Part shown: piece by piece, positions 34,093 to 43,570 of the stretch
How the letters are laid out: each line of letters begins with the position of its first letter
How positions within the stretch are numbered: the stretch's first letter is position 1
DNA from: Enterovibrio qingdaonensis
GTDB lineage: Bacteria > Pseudomonadota > Gammaproteobacteria > Enterobacterales > Vibrionaceae
NCBI RefSeq assembly: GCF_028683135.1
Contig: NZ_JAJUBB010000015.1
Coordinates: 54,762-118,761 of the forward strand
Direction: 5' to 3'
Length of the DNA: 64,000 nucleotides
Notes under the pieces: model-generated
The model's database searches: none
The model's input: only the letters and a program-made list of their open reading frames with translations
What the model was told of the DNA's origin: nothing
Made by a program: the position numbers and the translations under genes

Positions 34093-34364
34093 GATATGTT
34101 CCTAATTAGGGACTGTTAACGTTGCAACCCAAGGACTCAAGTAAGTTCCCTGAACGCGTTTGGCTTTAAACGGTTGATTCTATCTCAGTGGTAGTCACAT
34201 TCAACCGATCTCGCGCGAAAAAAGCACATAGATCGAGCCAAGTGCTTTTCTCTTAGTCGAATTCTTAGTCCTTCCCTTGTATTGCCTTGCCTAAAACCAA
34301 AGGAAAGGGTGTAATATGCCTTTCTTATATTCACTGTTTTATTGTAATGGGTAACCCGACTACC

Positions 34365-35750
34365 ATGTTGAAGATTTACAACTCCCTCACCAAGCAAAAA
34401 GAAGAATTTAAACCTATTCAGCCTGGCAAGGTTGGCATGTATGTGTGTGGGGTTACCATTTACGATTTATGTCATATCGGCCATGGTCGTACTTTTGTGT
34501 CTTTTGACGTGGTATCCCGCTACCTGCGTTACTCAGGTTATGACCTGAAATTCGTACGTAACATCACCGATATCGACGACAAGATCATCAAGCGTGCTAA
34601 CGAATATGGCGAAACCTGTGATTCGTTAACCGAGCGTCTGATTGGCGAAATGCATGCAGACTTTGACGCACTGAACATGAAACGCCCGGATGTTGAACCT
34701 CGTGCGACGCAATTCATTGCAGAGATCGTTGAGCTGGTGGAACGTCTTATCGAACGCGGCTTTGCTTATGTGGCATCAAACGGTGACGTACTGTTTGAAG
34801 TGGCGAAATTTGACGAGTACGGCAAACTGTCTCGCCAAGACCTAGACCAGCTTCAAGCGGGCGCGCGTGTTGATATCGAAGAAGCGAAGAAAAGCCCATT
34901 AGATTTCGTGCTTTGGAAAATGTCGAAGCCAGGCGAGCCAACGTGGGAATCACCTTGGGGTCCTGGTCGCCCAGGTTGGCACATTGAATGTTCAGCAATG
35001 AACTCCGCCATTTTGGGTAATCACTTCGATATTCACGGCGGTGGCTCAGATCTGACGTTCCCACACCACGAGAACGAAATTGCACAATCGTGCTGCGCGC
35101 ATGACACCCAGTATGTAAATACATGGATGCACAGCGGCATGGTAATGGTTGACCGTGAGAAGATGTCAAAATCACTGGGTAACTTCTTCACCATTCGTGA
35201 CGTTCTTGCGCATTACGATGCAGAAACTGTTCGTTACTTCTTGATGTCTGGTCATTACCGTAGCCAATTGAACTACAGCGAAGAAAACCTGAAGCAAGCT
35301 CGTGCTGCGGTTGAGCGTTTGTACACGTCTCTTCGTGGTTTGGATTTGTCCGTAGCTGCAGAAGGTGGCGAAGTGTTCGTTGAACGTTTTAAAACGGCAA
35401 TGGACGATGACTTCAATACGCCAGAAGCGTACTCAGTGCTGTTTGATATGGCGCGTGAAATTAACCGCCTGAAAGCGGAAGATGAATCTTCAGCGGCGAA
35501 ACTGGCCGCGCGTATGCGCGAGCTGGCAGATGTGCTTGGCCTATTGGGCCAAGAGCCTGAAGCATTCCTTAAAGGAAATGCACAAGGCGGTGATGATGAA
35601 GTCGCTAAAATCGAAGGCTTGATCAAAGCACGTAACGATGCACGTGCGAGCAAAGATTGGGCAGCAGCAGATGCTGCGCGTGATGCACTGACCGAAATGG
35701 GCATTGTGCTGGAAGACGGTGCTGCTGGTACCACTTGGCGCCGTAAGTAA
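34365..35750 (+). CDS. cysS: cysteinyl-tRNA synthetase
   Basis: 461 residues from ATG 34365 ([18 protein letters not shown]), the same length as E. coli CysS; upstream in-frame starts give a non-homologous extension. Zinc Cys is in YVCGVTIYD, the HIGH motif in LCHIGHGRT, and KMSKS in [10 protein letters not shown]. It charges tRNA-Cys. Codon usage is of highly expressed type. No strong Shine-Dalgarno is visible. Confidence 0.97.
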   Translation: MLKIYNSLTKQKEEFKPIQPGKVGMYVCGVTIYDLCHIGHGRTFVSFDVVSRYLRYSGYDLKFVRNITDIDDKIIKRANEYGETCDSLTERLIGEMHADFDALNMKRPDVEPRATQFIAEIVELVERLIERGFAYVASNGDVLFEVAKFDEYGKLSRQDLDQLQAGARVDIEEAKKSPLDFVLWKMSKPGEPTWESPWGPGRPGWHIECSAMNSAILGNHFDIHGGGSDLTFPHHENEIAQSCCAHDTQYVNTWMHSGMVMVDREKMSKSLGNFFTIRDVLAHYDAETVRYFLMSGHYRSQLNYSEENLKQARAAVERLYTSLRGLDLSVAAEGGEVFVERFKTAMDDDFNTPEAYSVLFDMAREINRLKAEDESSAAKLAARMRELADVLGLLGQEPEAFLKGNAQGGDDEVAKIEGLIKARNDARASKDWAAADAARDALTEMGIVLEDGAAGTTWRRK

Positions 35751-35782
35751 TTCACGACAATCTACACGCTTTTTATCAAAAC

Positions 35783-35809
35783 AAAAACGGTGCAATCGCA
35801 CCGTTTTTT
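35783..35809 (+). terminator. cysS terminator
   Basis: Stem of ACGGTGC/GCACCGT type with a four-base loop (35783-35793 and 35798-35809) and seven T, 33 bases after the cysS stop. Confidence 0.9.
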
Positions 35810-36013
35810 TGTATCTGCAGTGGGTGAATTTTATTCACGAATCCCCTTAATTTTCGCCTTATCAGGCGACTAAGCGATACGCGTTATGAGACTGTATTGC
35901 TATATGTCGTGATTTCTCACTAGTTAGAACTAATTAGCCCAAGTTATCGACAATCCTTCACAAGTAGTCTTTCGGCCAGAGATGGCATTGAGTGAACATT
36001 TGAGGAAGGAAGT

Positions 36014-36970
36014 ATGAACAAGCTAACGACTATCGCATTCTTAATCAGCAGTACGATTAGCTTTGGTGCACAAGCAGTCAACATATACAAAACGGCAGAC
36101 GCTTCATTGGATATTGGTGGACGGGTAGAGCCACGCTTTAATATTTCTGATGCAAATGAACTGAATTCGAGTAATTCAAGCTCATTTGATGATATCAGCC
36201 GTGCCCGCCTTTATATCGACGGTAAAACAAAAGTTACTGATTCCATACATGTCTTCGGTTACTACAACGGTGAGATGTTCTCAGGCAGTTCTGACATCAA
36301 AAACCGCTATATGTACGCCGGTATTGGCACACCTTACGGCGCGTTTTCCTACGGTATTCAAGACTCTGCGCAGGTGATTGTGACCAATGTTACTGACATC
36401 ATGGAGACATTCGGCGGTAACTCGGCAGATATTCTAAATGGCAATGCCGATGAGCAAGAGAACAACTTTGTTTATCTTACACAGCTACCTATGGATCTGA
36501 CGCTAACGCTGAATTACATCAAAGACGACGACAAAGGCAACTACACGGGCGGGGGATCGGTATTCTATACATCACCCGTTGGTATTCAGGTGGGGCTGGG
36601 TTATATCTCAGGTGAACAAGGCAGTGTAGATGCAGACCAATATAATTTCGCTTTAGCCTATACATGGGAAGATCTGTATATCGGTGCATTATATGTGTCG
36701 GGTGAAATAGATAGCGTAGATATTGAAGGCTATGAAATAGCCACACAATATACGTTAGGGGATTTTATATTCAGATATGTATATAACTATCGAGATTCAG
36801 ATTATAAAACCGCAGCAAAAATAAGCGACTATGCCGTAAATAGTAATGCGATTGAAGGCGTTTATAATATAACAAATAATTTTGTTACTTATGCTGGTTA
36901 TGAATTTAATCGACTGGATGGTCAAGCGAACGATAACCAACTACAAGCAGGTATTCGTTACAGCTTCTAA
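36014..36970 (+). CDS. outer-membrane porin, copy 1
   Basis: 318 residues. Signal peptide to about residue 21 (GAQA), then a beta-barrel pattern with alternating hydrophobic residues and a C-terminal aromatic ending (AGIRYSF) recognised by the BAM machinery. Segments YGAFSYGIQDSAQVIVTN and FVTYAGYEFNRLD are Gram-negative porin features. ATG is preceded by AGGAAGG. It is paralogous to the gene at 37491 over its whole length. Confidence 0.88.
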   Translation: MNKLTTIAFLISSTISFGAQAVNIYKTADASLDIGGRVEPRFNISDANELNSSNSSSFDDISRARLYIDGKTKVTDSIHVFGYYNGEMFSGSSDIKNRYMYAGIGTPYGAFSYGIQDSAQVIVTNVTDIMETFGGNSADILNGNADEQENNFVYLTQLPMDLTLTLNYIKDDDKGNYTGGGSVFYTSPVGIQVGLGYISGEQGSVDADQYNFALAYTWEDLYIGALYVSGEIDSVDIEGYEIATQYTLGDFIFRYVYNYRDSDYKTAAKISDYAVNSNAIEGVYNITNNFVTYAGYEFNRLDGQANDNQLQAGIRYSF

Positions 36971-37490
36971 CAGATACATCCGAGCTTACTGTATCCTATA
37001 TACGAGAGCATTCGTGTGGGGAGCAAGCTAGGGAAGGACCAGAAAGACCGCGTTGAAAGGGCATTCTGCGAGGGGAGATCTCTCAGTCAAGGTTACTAAA
37101 GGACAGTAAGTAACCTTGCCTGCCTTCCTAGCTTGCAAGTAAAGGCAGCTCACCAGATCCTTCCGCTTCGAATGCCTTCGAAGTCACTTTAATAAACCAA
37201 CCTGAATATAAGTTGAATTTTATCGTATTAATTTTGTTTTTTCGACGGTTAACACAATACGTTGAATGTCACCTGAACGAAATATGCGTATAATAATTTA
37301 TTGAAACATGCGTAATAGCTATAGTTATACATAATTAATAAATGCGCAATGAATAGAAATTGCTCTCTTTTAATTAAATTGAAATAAACCTTAACCCACG
37401 CTAAACAGATTCCCGATTTATATTTCATCAAATAGAAAGAGACGTTACCTTGATTTCAGGTGTTTACTCCCTGAACTAAAAGGTAAAATA
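36971..37490. other. structured intergenic region between the porins
   Basis: 520 bases without a convincing gene. The first part holds nested inverted repeats (37008-37175). The remainder (37200-37490) is AT-rich and should carry the promoter of the second porin; a TATAAT at about 37290 lacks a well-spaced -35. No terminator with a T run follows porin copy 1. Confidence 0.5.
37008..37175. repeat. nested inverted repeats, possible small RNA or MITE remnant
   Basis: Three pairs of arms lie inside one another: GCATTCG (37008-37014) with CGAATGC (37169-37175); a 15-base arm (37023-37037) with a 14-base partner (37123-37136) differing by one missing C; and CAAGGTTACT (37088-37097) with its complement (37109-37118). 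Together they could fold into a long hairpin of about 168 nt. No reading frame is evident. Confidence 0.6.
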
Positions 37491-38444
37491 ATGAAAAAAG
37501 TTGTTCTAGCTACTGCCATTTTGGGTACATTTGCTGCCGCTTCTTCACAAGCTATTACTGTCTATTCTGATGATGACTCAAGTCTGGAGATTGGTGGTCG
37601 TGCTGAAGCACGTTTCAACATCTCCGATGCAAACGAATCAGATAGCACCACATCATTTGATGACATCAGCCGAGCCCGTATCAATATCGCGGGTGAAACG
37701 AAGGTCAATGACAACGTATCTGTATTTGGTTTCTACGAGGCAGAACTGAATGCAGAAACCTCAGACATCGACAACCGTTACCTGTTTGCGGGCTTTGATA
37801 CCACCTACGGTGCGTTTTCCTACGGTAAACAAGACTCAGCTCAGGTAATTCTGACCAACGCGACGGATATCCTTTATACCTTTGGTGGAGACGCTGCAGA
37901 TCTCACGAAGGGTAACGCGGATAAAGTGGACAATAACTTTGTGTACAGCAATACCTTTGCTGACTCAGTGATTGTTACCGTGAACCATGCTCAAGAAGAA
38001 GAGAAAGGCAACTACAGCTCAGGTGCTTCGGTTGCTTATGAATTGCCATTTGGTCTGCAAATCGGTGCGGGTTACGTCGATGGTAAGCAAGATGATGAGA
38101 AAGCGAAACAATACAACTTGTCAGCGGCATATTCTCTGAATGACTTTTACGTCGGTGCATTAGTAACGCGCGGTGAAATCGACAATGTAGACTTAGAAGG
38201 CTACGAGTTTGCTGCATCTTACACCCTGAATGATTTCGCTGTTCAGTACGTATACAACTACAAAGATGTAGACAATAACCACAGCCTTCAAGGTGTCGAT
38301 GAAGTTGATTATCACGCGATTGAAGGCGCATACACAGTCAGTGCAGACTTCACTGCATACGCGGGTTATAAGTTTGATCGACTGAAAACAGATGGTCACC
38401 GCAATGACGACCAAATTCAGGTTGGTCTGCGTTACGACTTCTAA
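37491..38444 (+). CDS. outer-membrane porin, copy 2
   Basis: 317 residues with a signal peptide cleaved near SSQA (about residue 20) and a C-terminal VGLRYDF. It shares long stretches with copy 1, for example RFNISDANE, DDISRAR, YGAFSYGKQDSAQVILTN and FTAYAGYKFDRL. It is followed by its own terminator. Ion or solute selectivity cannot be read from sequence. Confidence 0.9.
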   Translation: MKKVVLATAILGTFAAASSQAITVYSDDDSSLEIGGRAEARFNISDANESDSTTSFDDISRARINIAGETKVNDNVSVFGFYEAELNAETSDIDNRYLFAGFDTTYGAFSYGKQDSAQVILTNATDILYTFGGDAADLTKGNADKVDNNFVYSNTFADSVIVTVNHAQEEEKGNYSSGASVAYELPFGLQIGAGYVDGKQDDEKAKQYNLSAAYSLNDFYVGALVTRGEIDNVDLEGYEFAASYTLNDFAVQYVYNYKDVDNNHSLQGVDEVDYHAIEGAYTVSADFTAYAGYKFDRLKTDGHRNDDQIQVGLRYDF

Positions 38445-38456
38445 GTGCCTGAAAAT

Positions 38457-38484
38457 AAAAAGGAGCCGAAAGGCTCCTTTTTTG
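38457..38484. terminator. terminator after porin copy 2
   Basis: A ten-base stem (38458-38467 with 38472-38481) with loop GAAA and a T run. It may also act for the convergent channel gene. Confidence 0.9.
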
Positions 38485-38491
38485 TGTGCAT

Positions 38492-38519
38492 CACTCTTCA
38501 CTCTTCACTCTTCACTTTT
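38492..38519. repeat. 7-bp tandem repeat across a stop codon
   Basis: Three perfect and one imperfect copy of CACTCTT. On the minus strand the repeat encodes the last residues of the channel protein and its TGA stop. Confidence 0.85.
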
Positions 38520-39335
38520 CGCAATCGCATTCAAATCGCTCCCGCAGTACTTACAAAAAGACGCATCGTTTTCATGTCCTGCTTTTGAACAGTTAGGGCA
38601 GTTGGTCGCTTGTCGTTGGGTTTTTAACTGCTGCCCCATTTGAGCCGTGATAATGCCGGTCGGCACAGCAATAATGGAGTAACCCATCAGCATGGTAATC
38701 GAGGCCAACGCTTTACCAACGTCGGTTTGGGGGACGAGGTCACCATAGCCGACCGTTGTCATTGTCACGATCGCCCAATAGATACTGTAGGGGATGCTCG
38801 TAAAACCATGCTCGGGTCCTTCAATGACAAACATTAATGATCCAAATATGGTGACCAACACAATCACAGCGTAGAAAAAGATAAAGATTTTTCTGCCTGA
38901 CATTTTTAGTGCTGATAACAATACGTCGGATTCTTGTAAATATCGCATCAATTTCAGCACGCGAAAGATACGAAGCACCCGCAACAAACGTATCGCCATT
39001 AAGTAATTGGTGCCAGGGAAGAGCATTGCTAAATAGGTGGGGAGTATCGCCAAGAGATCGACAATGCCGTAAAAACTTTTGGCATAGGCTTTTGGCGCGG
39101 GGGAGCAATACAGGCGTAATGCATATTCAATGGTAAAGAAAATCGTAAAGCCCCACTCAATCGTGAAGAACCAGAATCCGTACTTTGCCTGCATTTCGCC
39201 GATAGACTCTGCCATCAACACCACAATCGACGCGATAATGATGATGATCAAAGCGATATCAAAGGCTTTCCCATCACGGGTTTCAGTGCCAAAGATGGTC
39301 GTGTAGAGGTACTCCTGAACAGCATTCCTGCTCAT
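38505..39335 (-). CDS. voltage-gated potassium channel-like protein with C-terminal zinc ribbon
   Basis: 276 residues from ATG 39335. The order is S1-S4 with a positively charged S4 (RLLRVLRIFRVLKLMRYL), a pore helix with the K+ selectivity filter TMTTVGYGD, S6, then a short cytoplasmic tail with two CxxC knuckles (CPNCSKAG...CKYCG) forming a zinc ribbon. The zinc ribbon replaces the RCK/TrkA_N domain seen in Kch. It acts in the inner membrane as a predicted K+ channel; gating ligand unknown. The stop codon lies in a 7-bp repeat. Confidence 0.9.
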   Translation of the reverse strand: MSRNAVQEYLYTTIFGTETRDGKAFDIALIIIIIASIVVLMAESIGEMQAKYGFWFFTIEWGFTIFFTIEYALRLYCSPAPKAYAKSFYGIVDLLAILPTYLAMLFPGTNYLMAIRLLRVLRIFRVLKLMRYLQESDVLLSALKMSGRKIFIFFYAVIVLVTIFGSLMFVIEGPEHGFTSIPYSIYWAIVTMTTVGYGDLVPQTDVGKALASITMLMGYSIIAVPTGIITAQMGQQLKTQRQATNCPNCSKAGHENDASFCKYCGSDLNAIAKSEE

Positions 39336-39427
39336 GATTGCTCTCAAAGAAAAGGGTGGTTTATGAGAAGTTTAGCAGCCGTCACCCACTTGTGTGGCAG
39401 TGGGTGACAGAGAAGGTAGGTGTGCGG

Positions 39428-40066
39428 TTAGCTTAAACCTGGGAAAAGCGCGCGAAGGCCATTTGTAATAAACTCGATGCCCAAAGCCGCGAGGATCAAG
39501 CCCATGATACGGGTAATGACGTTGATGCCTGTTTGACCCAAGAACTTTACAATTGTTGGCGCAAGTTTGAGTAATCCCCAAATACCCGCTGCAAAGACAC
39601 AGATCGACGCGATTAGCCCAACCGTATCAACAGAGCTTGGGTAGCGGCTGGCATAAACAATCGTCGAACTGATCGCACCTGGACCTGCCAACAGCGGCAT
39701 AGCCAAAGGAACAACGCCGATTTGTTCTCTGCTGACGGATTCGGATTGCTCTTGTTTGTTTTGTTTATCCTCACCTAGCTTACCGCTCATCATGGTAAAC
39801 GCGATGCTAACCAGCAGCAGACCACCTGCGACACGGAACGAATCAAGCGAGATACTAAAGAAATCTAACAGTAACTGGCCGGCCAAAAGGGATATGATCA
39901 AAATAGCTGCGACTGCAATACTGGCGGTATAAGCGGTTTTGTTCCGCTCAACAGGATCTTGATGCGCAGTTAAAGAAACAAATATTGGCATGATCCCTAG
40001 CGGGTTCACTGCGGCGAACAAGCCAATGAAAAATTGAAAAAATATTACAAGCTCGATGCTATTCAT
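39428..40066 (-). CDS. MarC family membrane protein (YhgN-like)
   Basis: 212 residues from ATG 40066; six predicted membrane segments. Features AAVNPLGIMPIFVSLTAH, VPLAMPLLAGPGAIS and the late RIMGLILAALGIEFITNGL belong to the MarC/UPF0056 family. The family is a widespread set of inner-membrane proteins whose transport role is unproven; the name derives from the mar locus but drug efflux was not confirmed. Confidence 0.9.
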   Translation of the reverse strand: MNSIELVIFFQFFIGLFAAVNPLGIMPIFVSLTAHQDPVERNKTAYTASIAVAAILIISLLAGQLLLDFFSISLDSFRVAGGLLLVSIAFTMMSGKLGEDKQNKQEQSESVSREQIGVVPLAMPLLAGPGAISSTIVYASRYPSSVDTVGLIASICVFAAGIWGLLKLAPTIVKFLGQTGINVITRIMGLILAALGIEFITNGLRALFPGLS

Positions 40067-40660
40067 TCCCAATTACTCTGTGGGTATATAAAGGAGAGAA
40101 CCTGACGCAGATCTCATAATCTGCATCTTGGCCGCTAGTATAGCGATGAAAGATTAAATGCCAATATGTAGAGGGTTTGATAGAGATAAATTCTCGATAT
40201 TGTATTAAAGGCGGTGTTTACCCTAGTGTACAGTGGGATTGATTAATAATTTGAGCTTTAAACTTTTTCCTAAAATGCACCTGCAATAGACTGAAAGTTT
40301 GAGCTGTGTCGCAATTTATTTCACGCTTCGAAATATGTGATCTGGCGCACCTAAAATTGAATGTGAGACACGAATCATATGTGGTACATTCACGTAGTTT
40401 TCTTGCGGGATTTGCTGATTTAAAGCACATTTTTAGTAAGAATTGATGGTGTTTTGACCGATTGGTGAAAAAGATTATGAAAGTTTACTACACATGATCC
40501 GGATCAACTTTCTGCTTTAGCGAAATTCTATAATCGGTTTTGAGAGTTATTTACTAAACGCTTGCCAAACAGCATAGAGGATGTGTGTTGTTTAGGCCTC
40601 TAAGCAAAGAGCGTGTGGTTACTAAATAATTTTCAAACTTTAGGTATGTAGGAGACAAAT
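40067..40660. promoter_or_regulatory. adhE upstream region
   Basis: 594 bases with no gene. A possible sigma-70 promoter is TTGACC (40454-40459), 16-base spacer, TATGAA (40476-40481), giving a leader of about 170 nt. A CRP-like site with a perfect left half (TGTGATCT) lies at about 40336-40351 but its right half is poor. Translation of adhE is supported by GGAG six bases before ATG. Confidence 0.35.
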
Positions 40661-43366
40661 ATGCCTGTAACTAACGTAGCCGAACTCAACGCAATGGTTG
40701 AACGTGTTAAGAAAGCACAGAAAGAGTTTGCGACTTTCTCTCAAGAGCAAGTTGACCAAATCTTCCGCGCTGCTTCTCTGGCTGCTAACAATGCTCGTAT
40801 TCCTTTGGCACAACAAGCTGTTGAAGAATCTGGCATGGGTATCGTCGAAGACAAGGTTATCAAAAACCACTTCGCATCAGAATTTATCTACAACAAATAC
40901 AAAGATGAAAAAACCTGCGGCATTTTGGAAGAGAACGAAGAGTTCGGTACTTTCACTATCGCTGAACCAGTAGGTATCATCTGTGGTATCGTCCCAACTA
41001 CCAACCCTACTTCAACTGCGATCTTCAAATCTCTGATTTCTCTGAAGACCCGTAACGGTATTATCTTCTCGCCACACCCACGTGCGAAAAACTCTACAAA
41101 TGATGCAGCTAAACTGGTTCTAGACGCAGCAGTAGCAGCGGGCGCACCAAAAGACATCATTGGCTGGATCGACGAGCCTTCAGTAGAACTGTCAAACCTT
41201 CTGATGAAGCACGACGACATCAACCTGATCCTTGCAACTGGTGGTCCAGGCATGGTTAAAGCGGCTTACTCTTCTGGTAAACCAGCTATCGGTGTTGGCG
41301 CGGGTAACGTTCCAGTTGTTATCGATGAAACTGCAGACGTAAAACGTGCTGTTGCTTCTATCCTAATGTCTAAGACGTTCGATAACGGCGTAGTTTGTGC
41401 ATCTGAGCAAGCGGCAATTGTTGTTGATTCAGTATATGACGAAGTGAAAGCGCGTTTTGCTTCTCACAAAGGTCACGTACTTAACAAAGACGACGCAGCA
41501 AAAGTACGTAAAGTACTTCTGATTGACGGCGCACTAAACGCGAAAATCGTTGGCCAGCCAGCGGTTAAGATTGCTGAAATGGCAGGCGTAACTGTACCAG
41601 CAGACACCAAAGTACTTATCGGTGAAGGTCTGGGCAAAGTTTCTTATGACGACGAGTTCGCACACGAGAAACTGTCTCCAACTCTGGGTCTGTTCCGTGC
41701 AACGGATTTCGAAGACGCAGTAGCACAAGCAGTTACCATGGTTGAAATTGGCGGTATCGGCCACACGTCTGGTCTTTACACTAACCAAGACGTAAACCAA
41801 GACCGCATCAAGTACTTCGGCGACAAGCTGAAAACTGCACGTATTCTTGTAAACATCCCAACCACTCACGGTGGTATCGGTGACCTGTACAACTTCAACG
41901 TTGCACCGTCACTGACTCTGGGCTGTGGTTCATGGGGCGGTAACTCAATCTCTGAGAACGTTGGTCCTAAGCACCTTATCAACAAGAAGACTGTAGCGAA
42001 GCGAGCTGAAAATATGCTGTGGCACAAACTACCTAAATCTATCTACTTCCGTCGTGGTAGCCTGCCAATCGCACTGAGCGATCTGGAAGGTAAAAAACGC
42101 GCAATGGTTGTAACTGACCGCTTCCTGTTCAACAACGGTTACTCTGATGAAATCGTTGCGCTGCTAAAAGCACAAGGCATGGAAGTTCAGACGTTCTTCG
42201 AAGTTGAAGCTGACCCAACACTGTCTGTTGTACAAAAAGGTGCAGCGGCAATGCAAAGCTTCCAACCTGACGTAATCATCGCATTGGGCGGCGGTTCACC
42301 GATGGACGCAGCGAAAATCATGTGGGTAATGTACGAGCACCCAGAAACGCATTTCGAAGAACTGTCAATGCGCTTCATGGACATCCGTAAGCGTATCTAC
42401 AAGTTCCCTAAAATGGGTAAAAAAGCTGAGTTGGTATGTATCACTACCACATCAGGTACAGGTTCAGAAGTTACACCTTTCGCAGTTGTAACTGACGACA
42501 AGACCGGTGCGAAATACCCACTGGCTGACTACGAATTGACACCACAAATGGCAATCGTAGATGCGAACCTAGTAATGAACATGCCTAAGTCTCTGACTGC
42601 GTTCGGTGGTTACGATGCAGTAACTCACGCACTGGAAGCTTACGTATCTGTTCTTGCGAACGAGTACTCTGATGGTCAAGCACTTCAAGCTCTGAAGATG
42701 CTGAAAGAATACCTACCATCAAGCTACGCGAACGGTTCTAAAGACCCAATCGCTCGTGAGAAAGTACACAACGCAGCGACTATCGCAGGTATCGCGTTTG
42801 CGAACGCATTCCTGGGTGTATGTCACTCAATGGCGCACAAAATCGGTGCTGAGTTCCACCTGCCACACGGCTTGGCGAACGCACTGCTGATTTCTAACGT
42901 TGTACGTTACAACGCAAACGACAACCCAACGAAGCAAACTGCATTCTCTCAATACGACCGTCCACAAGCACGTCGTCGTTACGCAGAAGTTGCTGACCAC
43001 CTGGGTCTGTCTCAAGCTGGCGACCGTACTTCTCAGAAAATCGAGCGTCTGCTGGGTTGGTTGGAAGAGCTGAAAGGCGACCTAGATATCCCACTGTCTA
43101 TCCAAGCTGCGGGTGTATCTGAGTCAGACTTCCTGGCAAAAGTGAACGAGCTAGCGGTTGAAGCGTTCGATGACCAATGTACTGGTGCGAACCCACGCTA
43201 CCCTCTGATTGCTGAGCTGAAAGAAGTTCTGCTGGCTTCTTACTACGGTAAAGCGTTCGTTGAAGGCGAAACGGTAGAAGGCACTTCAGTAATCAAGAAG
43301 AAAGCTGACCAAGAAGCTGCTGCGAAACCAGCTGCTAAAGAGAAGAAAGAAGCTGCTAAAGCATAA
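40661..43366 (+). CDS. adhE: bifunctional acetaldehyde-CoA / alcohol dehydrogenase
   Basis: 901 residues. The N-terminal aldehyde dehydrogenase domain (1-440) has its Cys in FDNGVVCASEQAAI. The C-terminal iron alcohol dehydrogenase (about 450-870) has ALGGGSPMDAAK, GGYDAVTHALEAY and GVCHSMAHKIGAEFHLPHGLANALL with metal-binding His. It reduces acetyl-CoA to ethanol in fermentation and forms spirosomes. Codons are strongly optimised, indicating high expression. The tail is Ala/Lys-rich. Confidence 0.98.
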   Translation: MPVTNVAELNAMVERVKKAQKEFATFSQEQVDQIFRAASLAANNARIPLAQQAVEESGMGIVEDKVIKNHFASEFIYNKYKDEKTCGILEENEEFGTFTIAEPVGIICGIVPTTNPTSTAIFKSLISLKTRNGIIFSPHPRAKNSTNDAAKLVLDAAVAAGAPKDIIGWIDEPSVELSNLLMKHDDINLILATGGPGMVKAAYSSGKPAIGVGAGNVPVVIDETADVKRAVASILMSKTFDNGVVCASEQAAIVVDSVYDEVKARFASHKGHVLNKDDAAKVRKVLLIDGALNAKIVGQPAVKIAEMAGVTVPADTKVLIGEGLGKVSYDDEFAHEKLSPTLGLFRATDFEDAVAQAVTMVEIGGIGHTSGLYTNQDVNQDRIKYFGDKLKTARILVNIPTTHGGIGDLYNFNVAPSLTLGCGSWGGNSISENVGPKHLINKKTVAKRAENMLWHKLPKSIYFRRGSLPIALSDLEGKKRAMVVTDRFLFNNGYSDEIVALLKAQGMEVQTFFEVEADPTLSVVQKGAAAMQSFQPDVIIALGGGSPMDAAKIMWVMYEHPETHFEELSMRFMDIRKRIYKFPKMGKKAELVCITTTSGTGSEVTPFAVVTDDKTGAKYPLADYELTPQMAIVDANLVMNMPKSLTAFGGYDAVTHALEAYVSVLANEYSDGQALQALKMLKEYLPSSYANGSKDPIAREKVHNAATIAGIAFANAFLGVCHSMAHKIGAEFHLPHGLANALLISNVVRYNANDNPTKQTAFSQYDRPQARRRYAEVADHLGLSQAGDRTSQKIERLLGWLEELKGDLDIPLSIQAAGVSESDFLAKVNELAVEAFDDQCTGANPRYPLIAELKEVLLASYYGKAFVEGETVEGTSVIKKKADQEAAAKPAAKEKKEAAKA

Positions 43367-43381
43367 TTCTCTCAAAGCATG

Positions 43382-43412
43382 AAAAAAAGCCCGCATTAAG
43401 CGGGCTTTTTTA
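43382..43412 (+). terminator. adhE terminator
   Basis: GC stem AGCCCGC/GCGGGCT (43388-43394 and 43400-43406), loop of five, T run, 15 bases after the stop. Confidence 0.92.
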
Positions 43413-43570
43413 TTGGCAGTGGCATACCTGATATTGCTCAGAACAACCAATCGGAGAGAAAGCTATCCTTTTGCCAGCTCGCCGTTAAGCGAAAAAGGCA
43501 CTTTCTCAATTGGCTGCTTTTACAATATTTTCAGGTAGTTGAAGCGGCTACGGCTAAATTCACTGGCCGT

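Noticed and set aside
40220..40260. FNR-like half site TTGAT upstream of adhE
   Set aside because: The second half (ATCAA) is missing, so anaerobic control cannot be supported from this.
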